Source: Chitinophaga chungangae (GTDB taxonomy: Bacteria > Bacteroidota > Bacteroidia > Chitinophagales > Chitinophagaceae). Taken from it: a stretch of 64,000 bases of DNA. The notes below the pieces were generated by a model. It worked only from the letters and a program-made list of their open reading frames with translations, was not told the origin of the DNA and searched no databases. The stretch lies in assembly GCF_017742215.1 (NCBI RefSeq), contig NZ_JAGHKP010000004.1:62001-126000 (forward strand), in the 5' to 3' direction. Every line of letters starts with the position of its first letter. Positions within the stretch are counted from its first letter, which is position 1. Both the position numbers and the translations under genes were made by a program. Positions 43,743 to 54,048 of this stretch are shown one piece after another.

Positions 43743-44921
43743 TTATTTGAATTGCGTGGCGAGATAAGCCATCGTGCCAGCGCCAATTTCAAGGCATTGT
43801 TCGTCTACGTCGAAGCGGGGCGTATGCACGCCGGCGGTAATGCCTTTGGCTTCGTTGCGGATGCCCAGCCTGAAGAAGCAGGCGGGGATCACTTGCGAAT
43901 AGAAGGAAAAATCTTCCGCGCCCATCCGCATTTCCGTATCGCCTACAAGGCCGGGGCCCATATATTCTTCGGCGAGGCGGCGCGCCGTGGCGGTTACTGT
44001 TTCGTTGTTATAAAGCGTGGGGTAACCCACGAGAATATCGATGTCGATCTCCGCGCCCATGGCGTGCACCAGTTCCGTGGCCTGTTTGCGGATGAGGTCG
44101 TGCGCTTTGAAACGCCATGTTTCGTCCATCGCCCTGAAAGTGCCCATCAGCTTCACTTCGCTGGGGATCACGTTTGTGGTGAAACCGCCGTTGAAAGCGC
44201 AGATGGAAAGCACGGAAGGGGAGAACGGGTCGTTGTTGCGGCTGATGATCTGCTGCAGGCTTACCACGAGGTTAGACGCGATCAGGATGGTATCGGCCGT
44301 AAGATGCGGCGCGGCGGCGTGGCCGCCTTTGCTTTTTACGGTGATGTAGATCTCGTCTGCGCTGGCCATGTACTTGCCCGCATGGAAACCGAGCTTACCC
44401 GCTTCCAGCCCGGGATGTACGTGCAGGCCGAGAATGGCCTGCGGTACGGGGTTTTCGAGCGCGCCGTCCTGGATCATGAGGCTGGCGCCGCCGGGATGTT
44501 TTTCTTCGCCCGGCTGGAACAATATTTTTACGGTGCCTTCAAATCCGTCGCGCACCTGCTGGAGTATTCTTGCCGCGCCGAGGGCCACGGTGGTATGCAC
44601 GTCGTGGCCGCAGGCATGCATTACGCCAGGATGCTGTGATTTGTAAGGAACATCGTTGGCTTCTTCGATGGGGAGGGCATCCATATCGCCGCGGAGGGCG
44701 ATCACTTTTTTGGACGGGTTTTTTCCTTCAATAACCGCCACAATGCCCGTACCCGCTACGCCTGAGCGGAAAGGTATGCCGTATTCGCCGAGCTTTTGCT
44801 GGATGAATTTAGCGGTTTCAAATTCCTTGAAAGAAAGTTCCGGGTGGGAATGGAGATGTCTTCTGCAGGAAATAAGGTCAGGTGCGTATTCACTGGCCAG
44901 GGACTTGATCCGGTTCTTCAT
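43743..44921 (-). CDS. M20-family amidohydrolase
   Basis: A 392-residue metal-dependent amidohydrolase of the M20D group (N-acyl-amino-acid or IAA-amino-acid hydrolase-like). The conserved parts are RRHLHSHPELSF, RGDMDALPI, MHACGHDVHTT and FQPGEEKHPGG with the dinuclear metal residues, the lid domain in the middle and MGAEDFSFY near the end. It probably removes acyl groups from amino acids or small peptides in the cytoplasm. It overlaps the SPOR gene by 4 bases, thus is translated with it. Confidence 0.9.
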   Translation of the reverse strand: MKNRIKSLASEYAPDLISCRRHLHSHPELSFKEFETAKFIQQKLGEYGIPFRSGVAGTGIVAVIEGKNPSKKVIALRGDMDALPIEEANDVPYKSQHPGVMHACGHDVHTTVALGAARILQQVRDGFEGTVKILFQPGEEKHPGGASLMIQDGALENPVPQAILGLHVHPGLEAGKLGFHAGKYMASADEIYITVKSKGGHAAAPHLTADTILIASNLVVSLQQIISRNNDPFSPSVLSICAFNGGFTTNVIPSEVKLMGTFRAMDETWRFKAHDLIRKQATELVHAMGAEIDIDILVGYPTLYNNETVTATARRLAEEYMGPGLVGDTEMRMGAEDFSFYSQVIPACFFRLGIRNEAKGITAGVHTPRFDVDEQCLEIGAGTMAYLATQFK

Positions 44922-45343
44922 TCTAGTTCTTTTTCCGGTGACACGTTGATGGTGGTAGGCACCACAAATACGCCGCCGCTAAACATGTTAGACAGTTTGT
45001 TGCGCAGGTCGGTGGCTTCGTCTCTTGTTTTGAAATCGCCGATGCGCACTTTAAAATAAGGGGCTTCGAAATCCACATAACTGCGGTAATCAGGATAGGC
45101 CTGCATTACCTTGGCCTTTGCGTCCAGCGCTTCGTTGCGTTTGTTGGTGGTAAGTACCTGTACGCGGAAGCCGGGCTGGTTGCGGATCGCAAGGGCGTTG
45201 ATGTAGATCTGTTTCCTGATCAGGATGTCTATCCGGCCGTCTTTCAGCACTTTAATGTTCCCGTCCTGGGGAGCACTGTCCTGCGCGCGCAGCGTGGCGG
45301 CGGAGAACAAAAAAAGCAGGAGGCAGCCTGTTCTTAACATCAT
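44918..45343 (-). CDS. SPOR-domain exported protein
   Basis: A 141-residue protein with a signal peptide (MLRTGCLLLFLFSAATLRAQ) and a C-terminal SPOR domain (GFRVQVLTTNKRNEALDAKAKVMQAYPD, then YFKVRIGDFKTRDEATDLRNKL). SPOR domains bind septal peptidoglycan stripped of stem peptides. Located between deoC (43 bases upstream) and the amidohydrolase (4-base overlap), in a likely deoC-SPOR-amidohydrolase operon. Confidence 0.85.
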   Translation of the reverse strand: MMLRTGCLLLFLFSAATLRAQDSAPQDGNIKVLKDGRIDILIRKQIYINALAIRNQPGFRVQVLTTNKRNEALDAKAKVMQAYPDYRSYVDFEAPYFKVRIGDFKTRDEATDLRNKLSNMFSGGVFVVPTTINVSPEKELE

Positions 45344-45385
45344 ATAATAAATCGTTTGATTGCAGAATTTGAAGGCGGTTCCCCA

Positions 45386-46048
45386 TTATTGCATGGCCGC
45401 CGCCTGTTTCATGATCTCTATGCTGGCGCTTGCTCCTATCCTCGTTGCCCCGGCATCGATCAATTCCTTGGCAAAAGCAAATGTACGAATCCCCCCGGAA
45501 GCCTTTATCTGAATATTGCCGGGGAGGTGTTTCCGCATCAGGGCCACCGCTTCCGCGGAAGCTCCTTTTTCGGCGTAGCCGGTGGAGGTTTTTACGAAAT
45601 CCACCCCGTAGCGGCCGTACAGTTCGCAGCATTTAATGATTTCTTCCTCCAATAATATGCCACTTTCGATAATCACTTTGATAACCCGCTGTTTATTACG
45701 CACAATGGGCATAATGGTCGCAATCTCCTTTTCCAGGTAACCCCAGTCGCCGCCGCGGATGGCGATGAGATTGGCTACCATGTCCAGCTCGTCTGCCTCG
45801 TCGATAATCGCCAGCACGCTTTCGGCCACCTTGGCCTCGATGGCGGAATACCCGAAGGGGAAGCCCGTTACGGTGGCCACTTTGGTGCCGGTGCCGCCGG
45901 TGAAGGTCTTGGCCAGCTTTACAAAGGGAGGGGGCACGCAAACGGCCGCAAAATCGTATTCCACCGCCTGCATACAGAGGGTTTTGATGTCCTCTACGGT
46001 GGTAACGGGTTTTAAGATGGTATGGTCTATGTAGCGGTTGATTTTCAT
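45386..46048 (-). CDS. deoC: Deoxyribose-phosphate aldolase
   Basis: A 220-residue class I aldolase that splits 2-deoxyribose 5-phosphate to glyceraldehyde 3-phosphate and acetaldehyde in deoxynucleoside breakdown. The Schiff-base Lys is K153 in DFVKTSTG, the second active-site Lys is K182 in IKASGGIRT, and the N-terminus has YIDHTILKP. Complete. First gene of the run leading to the SPOR and amidohydrolase genes. Confidence 0.95.
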   Translation of the reverse strand: MKINRYIDHTILKPVTTVEDIKTLCMQAVEYDFAAVCVPPPFVKLAKTFTGGTGTKVATVTGFPFGYSAIEAKVAESVLAIIDEADELDMVANLIAIRGGDWGYLEKEIATIMPIVRNKQRVIKVIIESGILLEEEIIKCCELYGRYGVDFVKTSTGYAEKGASAEAVALMRKHLPGNIQIKASGGIRTFAFAKELIDAGATRIGASASIEIMKQAAAMQ

Positions 46049-46072
46049 GGCAGACGGTTTAGCCTGAAAGGA

Positions 46073-46109
46073 TAACGGAGTTACGCAGGCTGCCCCGGTA
46101 ACTCCGTTA
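46073..46109 (-). terminator. Hairpin between secA and deoC
   Basis: TAACGGAGTTAC (46073-46084) and GTAACTCCGTTA (46098-46109) form a perfect 12-bp stem with a 13-base loop. It probably ends secA transcription, although the T-run on the minus strand is weak. Confidence 0.6.
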
Positions 46110-46133
46110 GAATGAATTGGTGTGAATATTTTC

Positions 46134-49100
46134 TTATTGGTCTTTACCGTGACAGTTCTTGAATTTTTTGCCGCTTCCGCAAGGGCAGGGATCGTTTCTG
46201 CCTACTTTCGGGCCAACGCGCACGGGCTCGGGTTTGTGTTCTTCAGCCGTAGCGGGGCCGTATTCTTCCCTGCGGGGAGCTGCCGCGCCGCCGTTCTCGT
46301 CAAATTCCTGGTGCGTGGCGCGCATGCGGCTCATATCGGTCTTTTCCTCGCGGCCTTCGGTGATCTCGGTGCTTTCGCCCTGCTGGCCGGGGATGCCGCA
46401 TTTGCAGAGGAACGATACGATTTCCTTGCTGGTATCCGCGCTCATTTGTTTGAACAGTTCAAACGCTTCGAATTTGTAGATCAGCAGCGGGTCTTTCTGT
46501 TCGTACACGGCGCTTTGCACGGATTGTTTCAGGTCGTCCATCGCGCGGAGGTGCTCCTTCCAGGCTTCGTCTATCAAAGCCAGGGTGATGCTGCGCTCCA
46601 GCGCGGCCACGGTTTCTTTTCCGCCCGTTTCCACCACTTTTTTCAGCGGCGCCAGCACATTGATGCCTTTTTTGCCGTCTGTGAAAGGAATGGATATGTT
46701 TTCGATATGATGGCCCTGCTCTTCGTAGATCTTTTTGATCACGGGGAAAGTGCCGGCCGTCATCTCGCCTGTTCTGCGGTGATAATTGTGAACGGCTTCC
46801 GCATAGAGTTTTTCAGCCAGCTCCTGCACGTTGGATTTCTGCAGCTCTTCTGCGGTGATGGAAGTATCCACGGCGAAGTTCATGATCGCTTCGAGCTTGA
46901 ACGCTTCGTGGTCGCCGGATTCGCGGTGAACGGCCACGAGCGATTCGGCTACTTCGTAGAATGAATTGTCTATGTCGATGGCGAGGCGTTCGCCAAACAG
47001 GGCGTGATTACGTTTGGAGTAGATCACGGTGCGCTGTTTGTTCATCACGTCGTCGTATTCCAGCAGGCGTTTACGGATGCCGAAGTTATTTTCTTCCACT
47101 TTTTTCTGCGCCCGTTCGATGGAGCGGGTGATCATGCTGTGCTGGATCACTTCGCCTTCTTTGTAACCCATGCGGTCCATGAGGGAAGCGATGCGTTCGG
47201 AGCCGAACATACGCATCAGGTCGTCTTCCAGCGACACGAAGAACTGTGAAGTACCGGGGTCGCCCTGGCGGCCGGCGCGGCCGCGCAACTGGCGGTCTAC
47301 ACGGCGGCTTTCGTGGCGTTCGGTGCCGATAATGGCAAGACCGCCGGCTTCTTTCACGCCGGGGCCGAGCTTGATGTCCGTACCGCGGCCGGCCATGTTG
47401 GTGGCGATGGTCACGGCGCCGGGCAGGCCGGCTTCGGCAACGATCTGCGCTTCACGGGCGTGCTGTTTCGCGTTCAGTACGTTGTGTGTTACTTTTTCGA
47501 AGGTCAGCATTTTGCCCAGCAGCTCGGATACCTCTACGGAAGTGGTACCCACCAGCACGGGGCGGCCCGCGGCTTGCAGGCTCTTGATCTCTTCGATCAC
47601 CGCCTTGTATTTGTCGCGTTTGGTTTTGTATACGAGGTCTTCGGCATCTTTACGCACGATCGGCAGGTTGGTCGGGATGGTCACCACGTCCAGTTTGTAG
47701 ATCTCCCAGAACTCGCCCGCTTCCGTGGTAGCGGTACCGGTCATACCGGCGAGTTTGTGGTACATCCTGAAATAGTTCTGCAAAGTAATGGTGGCGAAAG
47801 TTTGCGTGGCCGCTTCCACTTTCACGTTTTCTTTTGCTTCGATCGCCTGGTGCAGACCGTCGGAATAACGGCGGCCTTCGAGGATACGGCCCGTCTGTTC
47901 GTCCACGATCTTCACTTTGCCGTCCATTACTACGTACTCCACGTCTTTATCGAAAAGCGTGTAAGCTTTGAGCAGCTGTTGCACGGAGTGGATGCGCTCG
48001 GATTTGATGGCAAAGTCCTGCAGCAGCTGGTCTTTGCGTTGCAGCCTTTCTTCCGCGCTGAGGTCGAGCTTTTCCAGCTCGGCTATTTCGGAACCTACGT
48101 CGGGCATGAGGAAGAAGTTGGGGTCTTCGCCGGCGCCGGTGATGAGGGCGATGCCTTTTTCGGTAAGGTCTACGCTGTTGTTTTTTTCTTCGATGTGGAA
48201 ATACAGGCCGTCGTCTACTTTATGCATTTCGCGCTGTTGGTCGGCGATGTAATAGTTCTCCGCTTTTTGCTGGAGCACTTTCATGCCGGGCTCGCTGAGG
48301 TATTTAATGAGGGCGCTGTTTTTGGGAAGACCGCGGTATGCGCGCATCAGGGCGAGGCCGCCGGTTTTCGGGTCGTCTTTCCCTTCCGCGATGAGTTTTT
48401 TGGCTTCCTGGAGGCTGGCGTTCACCACTTTCCGCTGCTCTTCCACCAGCCGCTGGATGCGGGGTTTCAGGGCGTGGAATTCCTGCTCGTCGCCGCGCGG
48501 GATGGGACCGGAAATAATGAGCGGGGTACGCGCATCGTCGATCAATACGCTGTCCACCTCATCCACCATGGCGAAGTGGTGTTTGCGCTGCACCATTTCT
48601 TCGGGGCTGTGCACCATATTGTCGCGCAGGTAATCGAAACCGAATTCGTTATTGGTACCGTAGGTAATGTCTGCTTTGTAGGCTTCGCGGCGTTCGAAGG
48701 AGTTGGGCTGGTGTTTGTCGATGCAATCCACCGTAATGCCGAGGAACTCGAACAGGGGGCCGTTCCATTCGCTGTCGCGGCGGGCGAGGTAATCGTTTAC
48801 CGTAACGATATGCACGCCTTCGCCGGCCAGTGCGTTCAGGTAAGCGGGCAGGGTGGACACGAGGGTTTTACCTTCACCCGTCGCCATTTCGGAGATCTTC
48901 CCCTGGTGCAGGGCCGTACCGCCGATCAGCTGCACGTCGTAATGCACCATGTTCCAGGTTACTTCGGTGCCGCCCGCGATCCAGGTATTTTTCCAGGTCA
49001 CTTTGTCACCTTCGATGGACACATAATCGCGTTTTACGGCCAGCTGGCGGTCAAGGTCGGTGGCTTTGGCAGTGATACTGCTGTTCTCTTTCAGTCTTCT

Positions 49101-49454
49101 CGATGTTTCCTTCACCACGGCGAATGCTTCGGGAAGGATCACCTGCAATATTTCTTCGATCTTTTTATCGCGGTCTTTGACCAGTTTGTCGATCTCGTGG
49201 TAAGTGAGGTCTTTGGCGTTTACGTCTTCCTGCGCTTCAGCATTTGCTTTTTTATCGGCAATTTCCTTGTCTATATCGGCCAGATGGGCTTTTATACGGG
49301 CCCGGAAGTCCTGCGTTTTGCTGCGCAGCTCGTCGATGGTAAGGGATGACAGTTTTTCGAACTCCTCGTTAATCTGCTTCACAACGGGGAGGATGAGCTT
49401 GATGTCGCGCTCTGATTTATTTCCTCCGAAAAGCTTTGTTAAAAAACCTAGCAT
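46134..49454 (-). CDS. secA: Protein translocase ATPase SecA
   Basis: A protein of about 1,106 residues, the motor of Sec export that pushes preproteins through SecYEG. It has Walker [10 protein letters not shown], the DEVD of [45 protein letters not shown] and [12 protein letters not shown] helicase motifs, and the zinc-binding SEC-C tail [17 protein letters not shown]. It is longer than the E. coli protein (901), as usual in Bacteroidota, because of insertions. The ATG complementary to 49452-49454 ([13 protein letters not shown]) is the standard start; in-frame sequence continues to 49511 without need. Confidence 0.97.
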   Translation of the reverse strand: MLGFLTKLFGGNKSERDIKLILPVVKQINEEFEKLSSLTIDELRSKTQDFRARIKAHLADIDKEIADKKANAEAQEDVNAKDLTYHEIDKLVKDRDKKIEEILQVILPEAFAVVKETSRRLKENSSITAKATDLDRQLAVKRDYVSIEGDKVTWKNTWIAGGTEVTWNMVHYDVQLIGGTALHQGKISEMATGEGKTLVSTLPAYLNALAGEGVHIVTVNDYLARRDSEWNGPLFEFLGITVDCIDKHQPNSFERREAYKADITYGTNNEFGFDYLRDNMVHSPEEMVQRKHHFAMVDEVDSVLIDDARTPLIISGPIPRGDEQEFHALKPRIQRLVEEQRKVVNASLQEAKKLIAEGKDDPKTGGLALMRAYRGLPKNSALIKYLSEPGMKVLQQKAENYYIADQQREMHKVDDGLYFHIEEKNNSVDLTEKGIALITGAGEDPNFFLMPDVGSEIAELEKLDLSAEERLQRKDQLLQDFAIKSERIHSVQQLLKAYTLFDKDVEYVVMDGKVKIVDEQTGRILEGRRYSDGLHQAIEAKENVKVEAATQTFATITLQNYFRMYHKLAGMTGTATTEAGEFWEIYKLDVVTIPTNLPIVRKDAEDLVYKTKRDKYKAVIEEIKSLQAAGRPVLVGTTSVEVSELLGKMLTFEKVTHNVLNAKQHAREAQIVAEAGLPGAVTIATNMAGRGTDIKLGPGVKEAGGLAIIGTERHESRRVDRQLRGRAGRQGDPGTSQFFVSLEDDLMRMFGSERIASLMDRMGYKEGEVIQHSMITRSIERAQKKVEENNFGIRKRLLEYDDVMNKQRTVIYSKRNHALFGERLAIDIDNSFYEVAESLVAVHRESGDHEAFKLEAIMNFAVDTSITAEELQKSNVQELAEKLYAEAVHNYHRRTGEMTAGTFPVIKKIYEEQGHHIENISIPFTDGKKGINVLAPLKKVVETGGKETVAALERSITLALIDEAWKEHLRAMDDLKQSVQSAVYEQKDPLLIYKFEAFELFKQMSADTSKEIVSFLCKCGIPGQQGESTEITEGREEKTDMSRMRATHQEFDENGGAAAPRREEYGPATAEEHKPEPVRVGPKVGRNDPCPCGSGKKFKNCHGKDQ

Positions 49455-49511
49455 GTTAAAATTTTCGATTTCAAAAGATAAAATACCTTGTAGCGGGTGA
49501 AATATAGTCAA

Positions 49512-49933
49512 ATATTACGCCCGGCCGCAAGGTTGTGCCAAGGTGGCAGGAAATTCCTTCCCTGTTTTCCGAGGCTCGTAAAATTAGGGATTTTTAAGGG
49601 GATCAGCCAGTTAAATGCGGGAATTACCTAAATCCGCCCCGGTTTTGAAGGAAATAAAATGCAGGTCTGCCAGCCGGCCTCCCATGAAAAATAATTGTCT
49701 TATCAACACGAATTGTATATTGTGGTTTTTACGGGCCGGCATCTTTTGGCGGGTGCGGTGGGTAAAAAGCCGTTCATCAAAAAAATTAGGGTGAAAATGC
49801 AGGACAGAAGCGGACCGGTAAAATATTCAGTAATCCGGCGGCTGTTCATCAAGAAAAGATGAAAATATGTCAATACTTTTTATAAATTTAAAGGTTTTAA
49901 ATACGCTATTGAATTTTTTATAAAATCACGTCT
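49512..49933. other. Intergenic region between secA and the MFS gene
   Basis: About 420 bases, AT-rich near the MFS start. It must contain both divergent promoters, but I see no clear TAnnTTTG element. The sequence GTTCATCAA occurs twice (about 49772 and 49844). No gene or structured RNA was recognised. Confidence 0.4.
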
Positions 49934-51172
49934 ATGAAGCAGATACAGCCAAAAAAACTTTTTTACACCAGCTGTCTTTCATTAATTGTCACCGCCATGA
50001 CCTTCGCCATCCGCGCAAGGATCATGTCGTTATGGGGAACCGATTTCACGCTCAGCAACGAGCAGGTCGGCATTATTGCCGGCACTGCCTTCTGGGGCTT
50101 TACACTTGCCCAGATCATCGGCGGCCCGCTCGTGGACGTTGTGGGCATGAAGAAGATATTGTATGTCGCCTTCTTCGGCCATATTGCCGGGGTGGTGCTT
50201 ACCATCTTCTCCCTGAGCTTCTGGCCGCTGTTCCTCGGCACCCTGCTGATCGGCATCGCCAACGGCAGTGTTGAAGCGGCCTGCAACCCGCTGGTAGCCA
50301 CCATTTATTCCGGTGAAAAGACCAAGATGCTGAACCGTTTTCACATGTGGTTCCCCGGTGGGAACGTGATCGGCGGCCTGGTAGCCTATTTTATGATAGA
50401 CCAGCTGGCACTGAGCTGGCAATGGCTCATGGGCATCCTCCTGGTTCCCATCGCGCTGTACGGCTACTTTTTTTCCTCCGCTAAATTCCCCGAAACAGAA
50501 AGGGTAAGTTCCGGCGTTTCCTACGGCGATATGCTGAAGGCCTGCGTAGGCCCGCTGTTCATATTTATGGTGCTTTGCATGTTCCTCACCGCCGCCACCG
50601 AGCTGGGCACCAGCCAATGGATCGATACGCTGCTGAAACAGGTAGGCGTTTCCGCTATCCTGGTGTTCGTGTTCATCAACGGCATTATGGCCATCGGCCG
50701 CCTCTTTGCTGGCCCCGTGGTGCATAGGCTGAACCCCGCCGGCATGCTGCTGTTCTCCGCCATCTTCGCTGCTATCGGCCTGTACTGGCTGAGCAACGCA
50801 TCCGGTTATGTTACTTTCGCGGCTGCATTTGTATTTGCTATCGGCGTATGTTATTTCTGGCCTACCATGCTGGGTTTTGTATCCGAATATATTCCCAAGA
50901 CCGGCGCCATCGGCCTCAACATCATGGGCGGCGCAGGCATGCTGAGCGTGGCCGTGATCCTGCCTTTCATGGGCAACTGGTACGACAATAACAAAGCAAA
51001 GGCTCTCCAGGCCGGTGCCGATGCCGCTACTGCGGAGCTGCAGGCAGGCAGGGACACGCTCACCACCGTGATGATCATGCCCATCATCCTTATCGTGGCC
51101 TTCGCGATCCTTTTCTTCGTGTACAGGAACAAAAGCAAGGTGAACCTGCACGCAGAAACACAAACCGCATAA
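49934..51172 (+). CDS. MFS transporter (sugar-type)
   Basis: A 412-residue major facilitator with about twelve membrane helices. The conserved loop is GGPLVDVVGMKKIL between helices 2 and 3, with GIANGSVEAACNPLVATIY following and a central cytoplasmic loop near residue 190. The form is like the transporters that head Gfo/Idh-isomerase clusters in Bacteroidota and import sugars or oxidised sugars across the inner membrane. First gene of the operon that runs to 59009. The gap to the next gene is 31 bases. Confidence 0.85.
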   Translation: MKQIQPKKLFYTSCLSLIVTAMTFAIRARIMSLWGTDFTLSNEQVGIIAGTAFWGFTLAQIIGGPLVDVVGMKKILYVAFFGHIAGVVLTIFSLSFWPLFLGTLLIGIANGSVEAACNPLVATIYSGEKTKMLNRFHMWFPGGNVIGGLVAYFMIDQLALSWQWLMGILLVPIALYGYFFSSAKFPETERVSSGVSYGDMLKACVGPLFIFMVLCMFLTAATELGTSQWIDTLLKQVGVSAILVFVFINGIMAIGRLFAGPVVHRLNPAGMLLFSAIFAAIGLYWLSNASGYVTFAAAFVFAIGVCYFWPTMLGFVSEYIPKTGAIGLNIMGGAGMLSVAVILPFMGNWYDNNKAKALQAGADAATAELQAGRDTLTTVMIMPIILIVAFAILFFVYRNKSKVNLHAETQTA

Positions 51173-51203
51173 TCAAGTAATCATATCGAAATCAAATTAT
51201 AGT

Positions 51204-52367
51204 ATGGACAGGAAACTTAGAATGGGAATGATCGGAGGCGGAAAAGACGCCTTCATTGGGGCCATCCACCGCATCGCCGCCAATATGGACGGCCTGATCG
51301 AACTGAAAGCCGGGGCGCTGAGCATCAACCCCGAAATAGCGCAGGATTCCGGCCGCTCGCTGTTCCTGGAGAGCGACCGCATTTATACCGACTTCAAAAC
51401 CATGCTGGAAAATGAAGCCAAAATGCCTGCGGACAAAAGACTGGACTTCATCACCATCGTGACGCCGAACTTCGCGCATTTCGAGCCGGCTATGATGGCG
51501 CTGGACAAAGGTTTCCACGTAGTGATCGAAAAACCGATCACCTTTACGCTGGACGAAGCCAAACAACTGAAAGCAAAAGTGGAGCAGACCGGTCTTACCC
51601 TGCTGCTTACACATACATACACCGGTTACCCGATGGTGAAACAGGCCCGCCAGATGGTGAAAAACGGCGTGCTCGGCAAGATCCGCAAGGTTTGGGTGGA
51701 ATACCCGCAGGGCTGGCTCAGCAAGCTCAGCGAGCGCGAAGGCAACGCCCAGGCGGCCTGGCGCACAGACCCCAAACGTTCCGGTAAAAGCGGCTGTATG
51801 GGAGACATCGGCACACACGCCGCCAATCTCGCCGAATACATCACCGGCCAGCAGATCGATAAACTTTGTGCAGACCTGAACGTAATGGTGGAAGGCCGCA
51901 TGCTCGACGACGACGGCGCCGTGCTGCTGCGTTTCAACCAGGGCGCCGCAGGCGTGCTGATGGCGTCGCAGGTAGCGGCGGGTGAGGAAAACGCGCTGAA
52001 GATCCGCGTGTACGGCGAAAAAGGCGGTTTGGAATGGGCGCAGCAGGAGCCTAATACCCTGCTGGTGAAATGGCTGGACAAACCCACGGAAATTCTCCGC
52101 GCGGGCGGCGGAAACCCGCACCTGAGCAGCTATGCCACGCACAACTGCCGCACGCCGGGCGGTCACCCCGAAGGTTACCTCGAAGCGTTCGGCAACCTGT
52201 ACCGCAATTTCGCGCTCACGCTTACCGCTAAAATAGACGGGGCACAGCCCGCGCCCGAAGCGCTCGACTTCCCGTCTGTAGACGACGGCATCCGCGGCAT
52301 GGCATTTATCGATATGGTGGTGAAATCTTCCGCCAGTACCGAAAAATGGACGAAATTCGAAATTTAA
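51204..52367 (+). CDS. Gfo/Idh/MocA-family oxidoreductase
   Basis: A 387-residue NAD(P)-dependent oxidoreductase. The dinucleotide fold starts MGMIGGGKDAFIGAIHR, the EKP motif is VVIEKPITFTL (about 109-111), and GDIGTHAANLAEY holds the catalytic Asp/His. Members oxidise or reduce sugar hydroxyls, often at C3. In this setting it probably makes or uses 3-keto sugars, with the TIM-barrel isomerase and the DUF1080 enzyme. No signal peptide, so cytoplasmic. Confidence 0.9.
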   Translation: MDRKLRMGMIGGGKDAFIGAIHRIAANMDGLIELKAGALSINPEIAQDSGRSLFLESDRIYTDFKTMLENEAKMPADKRLDFITIVTPNFAHFEPAMMALDKGFHVVIEKPITFTLDEAKQLKAKVEQTGLTLLLTHTYTGYPMVKQARQMVKNGVLGKIRKVWVEYPQGWLSKLSEREGNAQAAWRTDPKRSGKSGCMGDIGTHAANLAEYITGQQIDKLCADLNVMVEGRMLDDDGAVLLRFNQGAAGVLMASQVAAGEENALKIRVYGEKGGLEWAQQEPNTLLVKWLDKPTEILRAGGGNPHLSSYATHNCRTPGGHPEGYLEAFGNLYRNFALTLTAKIDGAQPAPEALDFPSVDDGIRGMAFIDMVVKSSASTEKWTKFEI

Positions 52368-52425
52368 CAAGCCGTTTTCTCTGAATTAACGGATATTGGA
52401 TTTTTAACCGGATAAGGAAGAGAGC

Positions 52426-52449
52426 AAAAATCAAAGTGTACAAATGAAA
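52426..52449 (+). repeat. 24-bp direct repeat, copy 1
   Basis: An exact 24-base repeat of the sequence at 52473-52496 (AAAAATCAAAGTGTACAAAT followed by GAAA). It carries an ATG at 52444. Confidence 0.9.
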
Positions 52450-52494
52450 TCGCAGATTCCATTTGGCCTTTTAAAAATCAAAGTGTACAAATGA
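52444..52494 (+). CDS. Possible 16-residue upstream reading frame
   Basis: The ATG in the first copy of the 24-bp repeat opens a frame, MKSQIPFGLLKIKVYK, that ends with a TGA overlapping the isomerase ATG (ATGA at 52491-52494). If translated it would couple to the isomerase gene. No other support for expression. Confidence 0.3.
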   Translation: MKSQIPFGLLKIKVYK

Positions 52495-52496
52495 AA
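52473..52496 (+). repeat. 24-bp direct repeat, copy 2, containing the isomerase start
   Basis: Second exact copy, 47 bases from the first; it includes the ATG (52491) of the isomerase gene. The duplication therefore copied the start region of this gene. Confidence 0.9.
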
Positions 52497-53543
52497 ACGA
52501 TAAAGGGGCCCGGTATTTTCTTGGCGCAGTTCCTCGACGATAAAGCGCCTTTCAACAGCCTGGAGAGCATATGCAAATGGGCCAAAGACCTTGGCTTCGT
52601 GGGCGTGCAAATCCCCACCTGGGACGCGCGCGTGATAGACCTGAAAAAAGCGGCCGAAAGCAAAACCTACGCGGATGAGATCAAAGGCATCGTGAATGAT
52701 GCGGGGCTGGAGATCACCGAGCTGAGCACGCACCTGCAGGGCCAGCTGGTAGCGGTGAATTCCGCCTTCGGCGAACTGTTCGACGGCTTTGCTCCCAAAG
52801 AATTGCGCGGCAATAACAAAGCCCGCACCGAATGGGCCGTGCAGCAGCTGATGTACGCCGCCAAAGCCAGTCGCAACCTGGGGCTGAACGCGCACGCCAC
52901 TTTCAGCGGCGCGCTGATGTGGCATACCTTTTACGCCTGGCCGCAACGCCCGGCGGGATTGGTGGAAGCCGGTTTCAAAGAACTGGCCGCCCGCTGGCTG
53001 CCCATCCTCAATGAAATGGACGCCAACGGCGTAGACCTTTGTTACGAGATCCATCCCGGCGAAGACCTGCACGACGGCGCCAGCTACGAACGTTTCCTGG
53101 AAGCTGCCGGAAATCATGCGCGGGCCTGCCTGCTGTATGATCCCAGTCATTTTGTATTGCAGTGCCTTGATTACCTTGCGTATATCGACATCTATCACGA
53201 AAGGATCAAAATGTTCCATGTGAAAGATGCGGAATTTAATCCCACCGGCCGTTCCGGCGTATACGGCGGTTACCAGGGCTGGGTGGAAAGGCCCGGCAGG
53301 TTCCGCTCGCTGGGCGACGGACAGGTGGATTTTAAAGCCGTGTTCAGCAAACTGACGCAATACGATTATGCAGGATGGGCTGTGCTGGAATGGGAGTGTG
53401 CGCTGAAGCACCCGGAAGACGGTGCAAGGGAAGGCGCGCCTTTCATTAAAGACCACATCATCCGCGTAACCGAAAAAGCATTCGACGATTTTGCGGGAAC
53501 GGGGGCAGACGATAACCTGAACAAACGTATCCTCGGAATTTAG
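52491..53543 (+). CDS. Sugar phosphate isomerase/epimerase-type TIM barrel
   Basis: A 350-residue xylose-isomerase-like (AP_endonuc_2) TIM barrel. Metal-binding residues can be followed through YEIHPGED (Glu), LYDPSHF (Asp), MFHVKDAE (His) and LEWECAL (Glu). Such proteins sit beside Gfo/Idh/MocA oxidoreductases throughout Bacteroidota and act as isomerases, epimerases or lyases on keto sugars. The gap to the preceding oxidoreductase is 123 bases and contains the repeated start region. Cytoplasmic. Confidence 0.85.
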   Translation: MKTIKGPGIFLAQFLDDKAPFNSLESICKWAKDLGFVGVQIPTWDARVIDLKKAAESKTYADEIKGIVNDAGLEITELSTHLQGQLVAVNSAFGELFDGFAPKELRGNNKARTEWAVQQLMYAAKASRNLGLNAHATFSGALMWHTFYAWPQRPAGLVEAGFKELAARWLPILNEMDANGVDLCYEIHPGEDLHDGASYERFLEAAGNHARACLLYDPSHFVLQCLDYLAYIDIYHERIKMFHVKDAEFNPTGRSGVYGGYQGWVERPGRFRSLGDGQVDFKAVFSKLTQYDYAGWAVLEWECALKHPEDGAREGAPFIKDHIIRVTEKAFDDFAGTGADDNLNKRILGI

Positions 53544-53609
53544 CGCCGCGGATATCGGGCGACCAATAGGCTAAAACGATTTTTCTCAATTATAAAAACT
53601 CGGTAAACG

Positions 53610-54020
53610 ATGAAAAAAACAATGTGGATGCCGGTATGCATGAGCGCGGTACTCCTTATGGCTGCATGCGGCGGCGGTGGTGAAAAGAAAGAAGAGGGAA
53701 GTTCATCTTCAACGGAAACAACAACGCCCGCACCGGCGGCCGATAACTCGATGGTACAAGACGTAACCGGTAAAGGTAAAGAACTGATGGCCGCACAGGA
53801 TTGCGCGACCTGTCATAAAGAAACCGAAAAAGTGATCGGCCCTTCTTTCAAGGAAGTAGCGGCTAAATATCCTAACACGCCTGAGAACGTTTCCACGCTG
53901 GCAGACAAGATCATCAAAGGCGGTTCCGGCAACTGGGGCGAAGTGCCCATGGCGCCGCACGCAGCGATCTCAAAATCCGACGCGGAAGAAATGGTGAAAT
54001 ACATTCTCACCGTGAAATAA
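53610..54020 (+). CDS. Cytochrome c lipoprotein
   Basis: A 136-residue class I cytochrome c. Signal with lipobox MAAC (Cys20), a Ser/Thr/Pro-rich linker, then CATCH (haem; C65, C68, H69), IGPSFKEVA, and the axial Met in VPMAPH. It is a membrane-bound periplasmic electron carrier. The haem domain is clearly similar to the cytochrome module in the large fusion protein of the same operon, so it may take electrons from that protein or its substrate oxidation. Confidence 0.9.
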   Translation: MKKTMWMPVCMSAVLLMAACGGGGEKKEEGSSSSTETTTPAPAADNSMVQDVTGKGKELMAAQDCATCHKETEKVIGPSFKEVAAKYPNTPENVSTLADKIIKGGSGNWGEVPMAPHAAISKSDAEEMVKYILTVK

Positions 54021-54048
54021 AAATTCATCCTTTAAACAACCTTTTTTT

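Noticed and set aside
47313-49349. A 678-codon open frame opposite secA
   Set aside because: It is antisense to a certain secA gene; its low-complexity His/Phe/Val-rich composition is the usual shadow of GC-rich third positions.
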